This document shows, piece after piece, positions 39,544-47,181 of a stretch of 64,000 bases of DNA. A model generated the notes under the pieces. The model was not told the DNA's origin. It saw nothing but the letters and a program-made list of their open reading frames with translations, and did not search any database. A program made the position numbers and the translations under genes. Each line of letters starts with the position of its first letter. Position 1 is the stretch's first letter. Origin of the DNA: Rhodococcus koreensis (GTDB taxonomy: Bacteria; Actinomycetota; Actinomycetes; Mycobacteriales; Mycobacteriaceae). Where the stretch lies: NCBI RefSeq assembly GCF_900105905.1, contig NZ_FNSV01000005.1, positions 8,947,501-9,011,500 of the forward strand, given 5' to 3'.

Positions 39544-41211
39544 TCAGCGCCCGGCGCGGGTGCCGGCGAACAGGCCGAGACCGACGATGCCGACGAGCGC
39601 GACGAGCAGGGACAGCGCGGACGCGGCGTTGTAGTCGCCGGCCTGCTGCAGGTTGAAGATGGACACCCCGAGAGTCTGGGTGCCGGGTGCCACCAGCAGC
39701 ACCGACATGGTCAGCTCGCGGACCGCGGTCAACGCCACCAGCACACCGCCGGTCGCCGCGGCAGGCACGGTCATCGCCACCGGCACGTCCCGCAGCGTCC
39801 GCAGGCGGGACGCGCCGGATGCGCGTGCCGCCTCCTCCAGCGACGTGGGGGTGGTGGACAGCGGTGCACGCACCGCCTGCACGACGATCGCCAGGAACGC
39901 GGTGACATAGGCGCACAGGATCACCCAACGAGAGTCGAACAGGCCCGTGTAGCGGCCGACGATCAGCCAGCCCACCGCGATGACCAGTCCGGGCACCGCC
40001 TGCGGCAGCATGGCGAGAAGATCGAGGCTCGTGTTGTCCCGCGACCGGGTGCGGGTGGTGAGCACTCCGATCACCAGGCCTGCGACAGCGCACACGACTC
40101 CCGCGCCGACGGCGAGGAGGAGCGAATTCTGCACGCCCATTACGGTGCCCGGTGCGGTCACGGCAGCCACGATGCTCTCGAGTGTCAGGTTGTCCCAGGT
40201 CAGCGGCACGCCCGGGGTGGGGAGCAGCGCCTGGGAGGCGAGCGTGAGGAGCGGAAGCCCCGTCAGCGCGAGACCGACGGTCCAGGCAAGTGCACCGGTC
40301 GGGATGCGGGCACCGCCGAGCGGCAACGGTTGCTGGGCGGTGACCGGACCGTCGAGTTGCCTGCTGCGCCGAGACAGTCGCCGATCGACGAACACCGCGA
40401 GGACGGCGAGTATCAGCAGCACGATCCCGATCGTGGAGACCACCTCGAGCGGCCGGTCCACCGTGCCGGACTGGATGTAGCGGTACACCATCGTCGACAA
40501 CGTCACGTATCGCTCCGGCAGCCCGATCAGGGCAGGAATCCCGAAGTCGGCCAGGTTCGACACCGCGGTGAGGGTGAACGCGGCGAGCAGGGCGGGACGC
40601 AACAGCGGCAGCGTCACGGTGCGCATCGCGCGCCACGGGGAGGCACCGCCGATCCGGGCGATCTGCTCGAGGTCGCCCGGCACCTTCCGCAGCGCCGCCG
40701 CGATGATCAGATACGCCAGCGGGTACGCGTGCACCGTCAGTAGGAAGACGACGCCGTCACCGCCGTAGATGTTCCACAACGGACCGCCGAACCGTTCCCC
40801 CCAGAACCGATTCGCCAGGCCGCTCGGGCCGAGGAGGCCGGTCCACGCGATCGCCCCGACGAACGGCGGGATCAGCAACGGCGACAACAGGATCAGGCGC
40901 AGAACGCCGCGGCCGGGCAGATCGGTTCGGTCGAGCAGCAACGCCATCGCGGTCGCGAGAACCACCGCGAACACCGCAGACAGGCCGGCCGAGACCACGC
41001 TGTGGGTCGCGGCGCCGACGATGTCGTCGTCGATCAGTTGCGCAATGTGGTTGCCGCCGAGCCCGAGTGACACGACCGTGGCGAGCGGCGCGACGATCAC
41101 GGCGGCGACGAACAACCACAGCGCCACCCGCACGGCCCCGACGGGATCGAACCGCCGCCCGGGCAGGACCCGGGCGGCGGGAGAGGATGCGGACCTAACC
41201 GACGAGACCAT
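39544..41211 (-). CDS. Two-domain ABC importer permease (FbpB/ThiP/PhnU-V-like)
   Basis: The protein has 555 residues with two sets of about six transmembrane helices. Each set carries an EAA-type loop: EQIARIGGASPWRAMRTVTLPLLRPAL in the first half and EEAARASGASRLRTLRDVPVAMTVPA in the second. Fused double permeases of this size occur with class 1 binding proteins for iron(III), thiamine, phosphonates and similar ligands. The start overlaps the binding-protein stop by 17 nt. Confidence 0.88.
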   Translation of the reverse strand: MVSSVRSASSPAARVLPGRRFDPVGAVRVALWLFVAAVIVAPLATVVSLGLGGNHIAQLIDDDIVGAATHSVVSAGLSAVFAVVLATAMALLLDRTDLPGRGVLRLILLSPLLIPPFVGAIAWTGLLGPSGLANRFWGERFGGPLWNIYGGDGVVFLLTVHAYPLAYLIIAAALRKVPGDLEQIARIGGASPWRAMRTVTLPLLRPALLAAFTLTAVSNLADFGIPALIGLPERYVTLSTMVYRYIQSGTVDRPLEVVSTIGIVLLILAVLAVFVDRRLSRRSRQLDGPVTAQQPLPLGGARIPTGALAWTVGLALTGLPLLTLASQALLPTPGVPLTWDNLTLESIVAAVTAPGTVMGVQNSLLLAVGAGVVCAVAGLVIGVLTTRTRSRDNTSLDLLAMLPQAVPGLVIAVGWLIVGRYTGLFDSRWVILCAYVTAFLAIVVQAVRAPLSTTPTSLEEAARASGASRLRTLRDVPVAMTVPAAATGGVLVALTAVRELTMSVLLVAPGTQTLGVSIFNLQQAGDYNAASALSLLVALVGIVGLGLFAGTRAGR

Positions 41212-42226
41212 TGAACTTCCGGACCGCGTCGTCCTGGATCTTCGTGATCTCCTGCAGATCCGGGGTGAGCAACGCCAGGTCGGCCAGTGCCGGTGCCCCG
41301 TCCGGGGTGCCGACGTCGCCGCGCACCGGCAGGTACTGCTGTTTCACGGCGAGTTCCTGACCCTGCTTGCTCACGAGGAAGTCGACGAACTTGCGCGCCG
41401 CCTCGGTGTCGTCCGAACCGGTGAAGATGCCGGCCGGCTGCGAGATGTACGGAATGCCGTCTGTGGGATAGGCCAGCGCGATCGGCGATCCCTTCGCCGC
41501 CAGTTCCCGTACCAGGTAGTCGACGACGATGCCCACCGGCTGCGTTCCGGCCGCGACGGCCTGCCCGACCGGCCCGTTGCTCTCGGCGACCACCGGGTCG
41601 TTGGCGGCCAGGGCCTCGAGCCAGCTCTCGCCGAGTTCGGGCGTGCTGAGCCACACCGCGGTGTTGAACGCGGCGGCACCGGACACGTCGGGATTCGGCA
41701 GCGTGATCTGGCCGCGGTACTTCGGGTCGGCCAGGTCCTTCCACGCGGTGGGAGGCGCGTCGACTGCCGTGGTGTTGTAGGCGATCACCGTCGGGATGAT
41801 GCGGGTGCCGATGTAGTAGCCGTCCGGATCGACGACGTCCGGATTCAGTGCGTTCACGTCGGCGGGGGTGTACGGCTGCAGCAGACCCTCGGTCTTGTAG
41901 CTCTCGAAGGTCGGGGCGTCGGCCGCGAGCAGAACGTCGGCGCCGATCGTGCCGGTGGTGCGTTCGGCCTCGATGCGGGCGGTCAGGTCGCCGGTGCCCG
42001 CGCGGAACACCTCCACGTCGATGCCCGTCTCCGCGGTGAATGCGGCGACGAGCGCGTCGATCTTGGCCTGCGGTTCGGAGGTGTACACCGTCAGGGTCCC
42101 GGCGCCGCTGTCGGCGTTGCCGGTCTGTTCGGCGTCGGGTGCGGCGGGCTCGGAGCACGCGGCGAGGGTGAGCGCGGCGACCGTGCCGAGCGCGGCAGCC
42201 GATACGAGGCGGGACAGGGTTTTCAC
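41195..42226 (-). CDS. Extracellular solute-binding lipoprotein of the ABC importer
   Basis: The protein has 343 residues from the GTG at 42226, with CAGGAGAATTC upstream. The lipobox ALTLAACSEP makes it a lipoprotein. The mature part follows the class 1 (FbpA/PhnS-like) binding fold: TLTVYTSEPQAKIDALVAAFTAETGIDVEVFRAGTGDLTARIEAE, GADVLLAADAPTFESYKTEGLLQPY and TDGIPYISQPAGIFTGSDDTEAARKFVDFLVS. No clear tandem-tyrosine iron site like FbpA is visible, so a non-iron ligand fits better. It leads the importer operon. Confidence 0.87.
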   Translation of the reverse strand: MKTLSRLVSAAALGTVAALTLAACSEPAAPDAEQTGNADSGAGTLTVYTSEPQAKIDALVAAFTAETGIDVEVFRAGTGDLTARIEAERTTGTIGADVLLAADAPTFESYKTEGLLQPYTPADVNALNPDVVDPDGYYIGTRIIPTVIAYNTTAVDAPPTAWKDLADPKYRGQITLPNPDVSGAAAFNTAVWLSTPELGESWLEALAANDPVVAESNGPVGQAVAAGTQPVGIVVDYLVRELAAKGSPIALAYPTDGIPYISQPAGIFTGSDDTEAARKFVDFLVSKQGQELAVKQQYLPVRGDVGTPDGAPALADLALLTPDLQEITKIQDDAVRKFNGLVG

Positions 42227-42270
42227 GAATTCTCCTGGTCGAAGGGGGATGAGGGGATGACGAGGTCGGT

Positions 42271-43743
42271 TCAGGATGCGGCGGCAGTGAGCGTGGGGTT
42301 CGACCGGAACAGCACGTCGGGGGTGTGCAGGGGAATCGGCAGCGCGCTGACTCCGTGCCGGGAGCAGCGGACTATCGAGTACATCGGGGCGTCGAACCCG
42401 ATGACGGTGTCGGCCGGCGTCCCGGTGTCCTGCAGGTAGGCGAGCGAACCACCCACCCATACCGGGATCCCGGCGAACACCCCGCTCATCGGGTGGTGGA
42501 AATGGCCGGCGAGGATCGCCACGACGTCGGAATCGGCGAGCGCCGCGGCAAGTTCCTCCGGGGCCGCGAGTTCACGTCCGGCGAGCGTGGCCGCGGGCGA
42601 CGGCACCGGCGGGTGGTGCAGCGCCAGGACCGTGCCGTTCGGTGCGGGCGAGCGCAACTCGGAACGCAACAGGTCCAGATCCTCCCGCGACACCGATCCC
42701 GCCGCGGTGTCGAGCCCGATCACCCGGAAACCGTGCACGTGTTCGACCGGGTTCCGTCCGAAAACCGCTGCAAAGCGGCGTGGTTCGTCGTGGTTTCCGG
42801 GGACGACGACCACCGGGCACCTGAGTCGGCCGCGCAGCTCGTCGAATACCGAGGCGAGAGCCGGGTAGCTCGACCCGTCGCGGTGGTGTGACAGATCTCC
42901 GGTGACCACGACGACGTCGGGACGCAGCGTCGACGATTCGACGCGGTCGGCGACCCGTCGCACCCGGGCAATCCCGTCGACGCGGGAGTGGAGCGGCGCG
43001 GACGCGGAGGCGTGCACGTCGCTCAGGTGCAGCACGGTGAGGGTGGTGGCGTCGAGCAGTCGTGTGCGCAGAGCGGCGAGGTCGTTGTCCGTGAATCCCT
43101 GGGCACGAAGGTAGTTCGTCATGGTTCCATGCCGGGAACGGACGTGGGTGAGGGCGCCGGCTAGTACCGACGGCGGCGAATCCAGGTGCAATTCGAGGGC
43201 GCGGGCGTGCTCGGCCGAGTCGAGTGCCAGCTCCGTCAACAGGCGCCGTACCGCTTCCTCGCGGTGGGGCCGCACCTGCGTTCCGGACCGGGCGTAGTCG
43301 TCGAGGATCACGGCGTCCGGCACACCCACCTCCGCGAGCGCCAGAGCGACGAGCAACCCGGTGCGGTCCTTACCAGCGGTGCAGTGCACCAGCACCGGGG
43401 CCGGGGAGCATGCGAGCGCGCGCAGCGCTTCCACGAGTGCGCCGCCACGGTCGTCGAGCAGGGATTGGTATACGTGGGCGATGTCGCCGGCCTGCGGTGG
43501 CCCCGTGCGCGGGTCGTACAGCGGGTGGTGAGCCACCGTCCAGTCGCCGGTCGTGTCGGCCGTGGCGCGTTCGGTGGCGTCGCGCAGATCGATCACCGTG
43601 CGGATGCCGTATGCGCACAGCATGTCCCGGCCCTCGGTGTGGAGGTGGTCGAGCGCCGCGGAGCGGAACAGTGTGTGCGGCATCAGTCCGGGGCCCGCCA
43701 CCGCCCGCATGTTGAACGTGCCGGCCACCTCCATCGATTCCAC
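42271..43743 (-). CDS. Tyrosine-phosphatase-like and metallophosphoesterase fusion protein
   Basis: The protein has 490 residues. Residues about 5-230 form a bacterial PTP (LphA-like) domain: LFRSAALDHL, GIRTVIDLRDATER and the P-loop V-H-C-T-A-G-K-D-R-T-G with Cys121. Residues about 234-470 form a calcineurin-like metallophosphoesterase: HLSDVH (241-244), VVVTGDLSHH, VVPGNHDEPRR, LALHHPPVP and ILAGHFHHP, all five metal motifs. The two folds are usually on separate proteins. The ATG at 43743 or the one at 43734 is the start. It lies 44 nt before the binding-protein gene, the likely head of the importer operon. It may release phosphate from diesters and monoesters in two steps; this is inference. 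Confidence 0.85.
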   Translation of the reverse strand: MESMEVAGTFNMRAVAGPGLMPHTLFRSAALDHLHTEGRDMLCAYGIRTVIDLRDATERATADTTGDWTVAHHPLYDPRTGPPQAGDIAHVYQSLLDDRGGALVEALRALACSPAPVLVHCTAGKDRTGLLVALALAEVGVPDAVILDDYARSGTQVRPHREEAVRRLLTELALDSAEHARALELHLDSPPSVLAGALTHVRSRHGTMTNYLRAQGFTDNDLAALRTRLLDATTLTVLHLSDVHASASAPLHSRVDGIARVRRVADRVESSTLRPDVVVVTGDLSHHRDGSSYPALASVFDELRGRLRCPVVVVPGNHDEPRRFAAVFGRNPVEHVHGFRVIGLDTAAGSVSREDLDLLRSELRSPAPNGTVLALHHPPVPSPAATLAGRELAAPEELAAALADSDVVAILAGHFHHPMSGVFAGIPVWVGGSLAYLQDTGTPADTVIGFDAPMYSIVRCSRHGVSALPIPLHTPDVLFRSNPTLTAAAS

Positions 43744-43778
43744 GACTCATCCTTCGTCACTCAACGTTCCATCTGTTG

Positions 43779-43793
43779 CGGAACGGCGTTCCG
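43779..43793. promoter_or_regulatory. Candidate operator of the organophosphate locus
   Basis: CGGAAC-GGC-GTTCCG is a perfect palindrome 36 bp before the phosphatase fusion start. A GTTCC half site also lies at 43766-43770. It sits between the RpiR-type regulator gene and the operon it probably controls. Confidence 0.5.
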
Positions 43794-43862
43794 TCGGTGA
43801 CATCGTGTGGGGCGGGATTGAACAGGTGGGACCGCGAATCGGAACAACGGGCGGCGGGAACG

Positions 43863-44762
43863 CTAACAGTCGATCATGTTCCGGTTGCCGCACTCGTTCG
43901 TATGACCCGGTTCGTCGGGAAGTGAATCGCTGAGTGCGTCCGCGACGACGTCACGTGCTCCGGTGTCGTCCGCCTGCTGCTCGGGATGGCCGAGTACCGC
44001 GCGCTGCAGGGCATACAGGATCGTGAACTGGCTGATCCGCGCCGAGAACGAATCCGCCTCGTTCTCGTGAACGCCTGCGCCTGCCCACAAGACGTGGTCG
44101 GAGAGCCGGGTCAGCGGGGTAGTGGAGTAACTCGTGATCGCCACGACCGATGCGCCCCGGTCACGCGCCGCCGCGCACGCCCGCAAGGTGTGGGTGTTCG
44201 CACCGGAGTAGCTGACGGCGAGACATACGTCCCGGTCGGTGAGCAGCCGCGCCGAGAACTGCTGCCCCAAGATGTCGAGCGGCGCCTCCACACTGCGACC
44301 CGCGGTGGTGAAGCGCAAGGCGGCATCCTGGATCGGTGGGGACGAGAATCCGTTGCCCACCAGCAGGATCCGCCGGGCCCGCACGATCAGGTCCACGACG
44401 GCGGCGAACCCGGCGGGATCGATGGTCGCGCGAGTTGCGGCGAGCGCCTCGGCGGCGGCCCCGAACGCCGTGTCCACCGGGGTGGCCGCCGCCCACTCGG
44501 GATCCGGTGTCACACGGGCCAGTTCGAGCCGAAGGTGCTGGAATCCGCGGAATCCCAGTCGCTGGCACGCCCGCACCACCGTCGCCGGGGACGTACCCGA
44601 CGCCGCCGCCAGTTCCGCCGTCGACAACTCCACCACCGCCGCGGGCTCGGCGAGCACGGCCCGCGCGACTCGCTGCTCCCCGGGGCCCAGAGTGGCCAGG
44701 CCGGCGCGCAACCGCGCCAGGGTGGTGCTCGAGCGCCACGGATCGGCTGAGGAATGCGACAT
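43863..44762 (-). CDS. MurR/RpiR-family transcriptional regulator (HTH plus SIS domain)
   Basis: The protein has 299 residues. The N-terminal HTH_6 domain is seen (LATLGPGEQRVARAVLAEPAAVVELSTAELAAASGTSPATVVRACQRLGFRGFQHLRLELA). The C-terminal SIS domain follows (ARRILLVGNGFSSPPIQDAALRF, CLAVSYSGANTHTLRACAAARDRGASVVAITSYSTTPL), which binds phosphosugars in this family. It lies upstream of the phosphatase fusion and importer genes on the same strand. A phosphosugar-like inducer would fit a locus that takes up and dephosphorylates such compounds. The C-terminal 40 residues are a family-atypical Asp/Asn-rich tail. Confidence 0.87.
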   Translation of the reverse strand: MSHSSADPWRSSTTLARLRAGLATLGPGEQRVARAVLAEPAAVVELSTAELAAASGTSPATVVRACQRLGFRGFQHLRLELARVTPDPEWAAATPVDTAFGAAAEALAATRATIDPAGFAAVVDLIVRARRILLVGNGFSSPPIQDAALRFTTAGRSVEAPLDILGQQFSARLLTDRDVCLAVSYSGANTHTLRACAAARDRGASVVAITSYSTTPLTRLSDHVLWAGAGVHENEADSFSARISQFTILYALQRAVLGHPEQQADDTGARDVVADALSDSLPDEPGHTNECGNRNMIDC

Positions 44763-45186
44763 GTCGGCACTGTCCTGTTCGTCCCCGCGCCGGTGGACTC
44801 CGGCGGTGTCGGGATCGTCAGGGTAGCCAGTCCACCGCCACCGTCGAAGGACGGGAGCGTGCGTTCACTGCACCGTCATCCAGCATTCGCATACCTGTTC
44901 AACAGATGTCGGAATTGTCACGACATGGACTCGAACGGGTATCGAAACCTCAGAACTGCACAATTTTCACTCGCGTTTCTCAATAGTCGAACATCCGTAC
45001 CTTGTTCATGCCGTGTGAATTTCGGGAGGAGGCCACGTTCGGGGGCCCGCCGCTGCAAATCTGCCGACGCGGGTTCGTGATCCCGACACCTTCGAGGCGC
45101 GGGACGAGGCACCGAAAGGATGGCCGGCAATCGACGTGTCGTCGCCGGCATGCCGCGTCCGCAAGCGCGGAGAGGATTGAGCCAGC
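44763..45186. other. Intergenic region between the RpiR regulator and rpf, with a structured rpf leader
   Basis: The 424 bp include an AT-richer part (44890-45010) that is the likely promoter region for both directions. The last 150 nt before rpf can fold: GCCGGC at 45123-45128 pairs with 45144-45149, and CCGCG at 45153-45157 pairs with CGCGG at 45166-45170, just before the AGAGG ribosome site. This could hide the site. I could not match a known riboswitch class. Confidence 0.4.
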
Positions 45187-45858
45187 ATGACCACTCGCAA
45201 CATGGAGAAACGCACGTTCGGCTGGATCGCCCTGATCGGCGCGGCCGCCACCATTCTACTGGGGCTGGGCGCGGGAACCGCGTTCGGCGCGCCGCACGAC
45301 TGGGAAGAAGTCGCAGAGTGCGAAAGCGGCGGCGACTGGACCACCGACACCGGAAACGGGTTCTACGGCGGATTGCAGTTCACACCGGAAACCTGGAAAT
45401 CCCACGGCGGAACAGGAGTGCCCTCGGAAGCCAGTCAGGCCGAGCAGATCCGGGTCGCCGAGAACGTATTGAAAACCCAAGGCCCCGGCGCGTGGCCGGT
45501 GTGCGGCCAGTATCTGAAAAAGGGTGGCACAGCGCCCGTCGAGGTACCCCCCGTCACCAAGGCGCCCGCACCGGCAATCGAGACTCCCGACCCCGTGGAG
45601 ACGCCGGATGCAGTGGAGACGCCGGATGCAGTGGAGACGCCGGACGCAGTGGAGACCCCTGATGCCGTCGAAACCCCCGATCCCGCGGAGACTCCCGACG
45701 CTGTCGAGACGCCCGCACCGGTCGAAGCGCCTGCGACAGCCGAGGATCCCGCGACGGTGAAGGCGGCCGCTCAGGAGGCCCTGGACAGAGCCCGCGCGCT
45801 CGCCGCGCAGAACGGGTCGAGCGAGGTGTTCGAGGAGAGGGCCGCAGCACCGCGGTAA
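45187..45858 (+). CDS. rpf: Resuscitation-promoting factor (Rpf)
   Basis: The protein has 223 residues. A signal/anchor stretch (GWIALIGAAATILLGLGAGTAFGA, residues 12-35) precedes the Rpf domain at about 37-112: DWEEVAECESGGDW with the catalytic Glu46, then TGNGFYGGLQFTPETWKSHGG and WPVCGQYLKKG. The two cysteines are conserved. Rpf is a lysozyme/lytic-transglycosylase-like muralytic enzyme that wakes dormant cells. Residues about 130-185 are VETPDA repeats, then a helical Ala-rich end. There is no LysM or G5 domain, so it is closer to RpfA/C/E than RpfB. The structured leader suggests post-transcriptional control. Confidence 0.93.
   Translation: MTTRNMEKRTFGWIALIGAAATILLGLGAGTAFGAPHDWEEVAECESGGDWTTDTGNGFYGGLQFTPETWKSHGGTGVPSEASQAEQIRVAENVLKTQGPGAWPVCGQYLKKGGTAPVEVPPVTKAPAPAIETPDPVETPDAVETPDAVETPDAVETPDAVETPDPAETPDAVETPAPVEAPATAEDPATVKAAAQEALDRARALAAQNGSSEVFEERAAAPR
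45577..45729 (+). repeat. 18-bp tandem repeat coding for ETPDxV units in rpf
   Basis: About eight copies of an 18-bp unit (consensus GTGGAGACGCCGGATGCA) encode the hexapeptide VETPDA/P. The three copies from 45595 are nearly identical at the DNA level, while the later ones differ in third codon positions. Copy number could vary between strains without loss of frame. The unit has no spacers, so it is not a CRISPR array. Confidence 0.85.
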
Positions 45859-45925
45859 CGTCCGACGCTTCTTGTGCGAACTAACCACACAGAACTGTCG
45901 TGTCGTCGCCTACGAAGGAGCTCTC

Positions 45926-46213
45926 GTGCAGAAGAAGTCCGCCCGGCGTGCCGCAGCACTGGCCGGGATACTGGCCGCACCTCTCGTCCTCGGAGCCACC
46001 GTCGGCGCCGGTACCGCGAGTGCCGAACCGTGGCACGTCGGACCCGTCTACCGTGCCGAGACGTCCGGCGAAGGCGCGGAGTACTTCTGCGGGAAGGCCG
46101 CGGCGCTCGAACAGACGTCCGGGGTCGTGATCGTGCCGTGTACGTTCGACTCGGTCACCGCCGTCTGGTACCGCGTCGTCTTCAACCCGGCCAATTGGGG
46201 CTTCGACTTCTGA
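45926..46213 (+). CDS. Small secreted protein
   Basis: The protein has 95 residues from the GTG at 45926, with GAAGGAG upstream. The signal peptide is VQKKSARRAAALAGILAAPLVLGATVGAGTASA. The mature chain of about 62 residues has two cysteines (EYFCGKAAALEQ and VIVPCTFDSV) and ends in WYRVVFNPANWGFDF. No family name comes to mind. The gene follows rpf by 68 nt on the same strand and could share its transcript. Confidence 0.7.
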   Translation: MQKKSARRAAALAGILAAPLVLGATVGAGTASAEPWHVGPVYRAETSGEGAEYFCGKAAALEQTSGVVIVPCTFDSVTAVWYRVVFNPANWGFDF

Positions 46214-46344
46214 GCCGGACCGGACGGGTCGGGCGCCGCACCTGACGAAGCGGTGCCCGAACCCCTTCGCTGCACTCCGCTTCGTCGAGTGTGCCGCCTC
46301 CCGGTGAAGCGCAGACTCCTCGGTATGGCCGAGGAAAAAACAGC

Positions 46345-47181
46345 ATGAGTGTCGAGACAGCCCAGCACAGCGAGATCGACCTCGCGATGTCGCGAAGTTG
46401 GCTTCTGGTTCCTGCGGTCGGGAGCGAGGTCTTCGCCGCGGCGGCGGACTCCGGCGCCGATGCGCTGATCCTCGACCTCGAGGACGGCTTGCCGTTCGCC
46501 GCGAAGGATGAGGGTCGTGCCTGCGCCGCCGGATGGCTCGAGCGGAATCCGGGTTGGGTGCGGATCAACGACGTAACCACCCCGCACTGGCGGCGCGACC
46601 TCGACGCGATCCGGGGCCTGCCCGGGCTGCGCGGGCTGATGCTGTCGAAAACCGAAGCACCCGCACAGGTCCGGGACACCGCCGCGGAGATCCCCGGTGT
46701 CCCGCTGGTCGCCCTCATCGAATCGGCGGAGGCCGTCGTCGCCGTGGACGACATTGCTCGCACCGCTCCCGTCACCCGGCTCGCGTTCGGGATCGGCGAC
46801 TACTGCCGCGACACCGGCGCCGGACGAACCCCGATGGCGTTGGCATACGCCCGGTCCCGGCTCGTCAACGCCAGCCGGGCAGCCCGGATCGCGGCTCCGA
46901 TCGACGGGCCGACGCTGGCGCAGAGCGCCGAGATCGTCCGGGACGACACTCGACTTGCCCGCGAGATGGGGATGACCGGAAAACTGACGCTCGCGAACGA
47001 GCAGGTACCCGTGATCAACACCGCGATGGCGCCGGACTCGGACGACATCTCCTGGGCCGAGTCGACGATCGAGCGACTGGGCCCGGACGGTAGCCATGTC
47101 ACGCACGGCGGGCATCCGCCGCAACTCGCCCGTGCCCACGACATCCTCCGTCGCGCGCACCACTTCGCAGCGCGGGCCTAG
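46345..47181 (+). CDS. HpcH/HpaI aldolase/CitE-like (CoA ester) lyase
   Basis: The protein has 278 residues from the ATG at 46345, behind GAGGAAAAAA. It has the CitE pattern: RSWLLVPAVGSEVFAAAADSGADALILDLEDGLPFAAKDEGR with the metal-binding Asp/Glu, PGWVRINDVTTP, GLRGLMLSKTEAP, VPLVALIESAEAVV and RLAFGIGDYCRDTG. Family members split or hydrolyse malyl-CoA, citramalyl-CoA and similar esters with Mg2+. The stop TAG is built across the left end of the IS630 element: TA from the target and G from the IS. In the uninterrupted site the same stop would be read. Confidence 0.83.
   Translation: MSVETAQHSEIDLAMSRSWLLVPAVGSEVFAAAADSGADALILDLEDGLPFAAKDEGRACAAGWLERNPGWVRINDVTTPHWRRDLDAIRGLPGLRGLMLSKTEAPAQVRDTAAEIPGVPLVALIESAEAVVAVDDIARTAPVTRLAFGIGDYCRDTGAGRTPMALAYARSRLVNASRAARIAAPIDGPTLAQSAEIVRDDTRLAREMGMTGKLTLANEQVPVINTAMAPDSDDISWAESTIERLGPDGSHVTHGGHPPQLARAHDILRRAHHFAARA

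Noticed and set aside
44995..45186. c-di-AMP (ydaO-type) riboswitch before rpf
   Set aside because: The conserved GGGGAACC and CAGCUAACC-like segments of that class are not found in the leader; only generic hairpins are seen.
45577..45729. CRISPR-like repeat array
   Set aside because: The 18-bp units are contiguous without spacers and code in frame for VETPDA repeats of Rpf.
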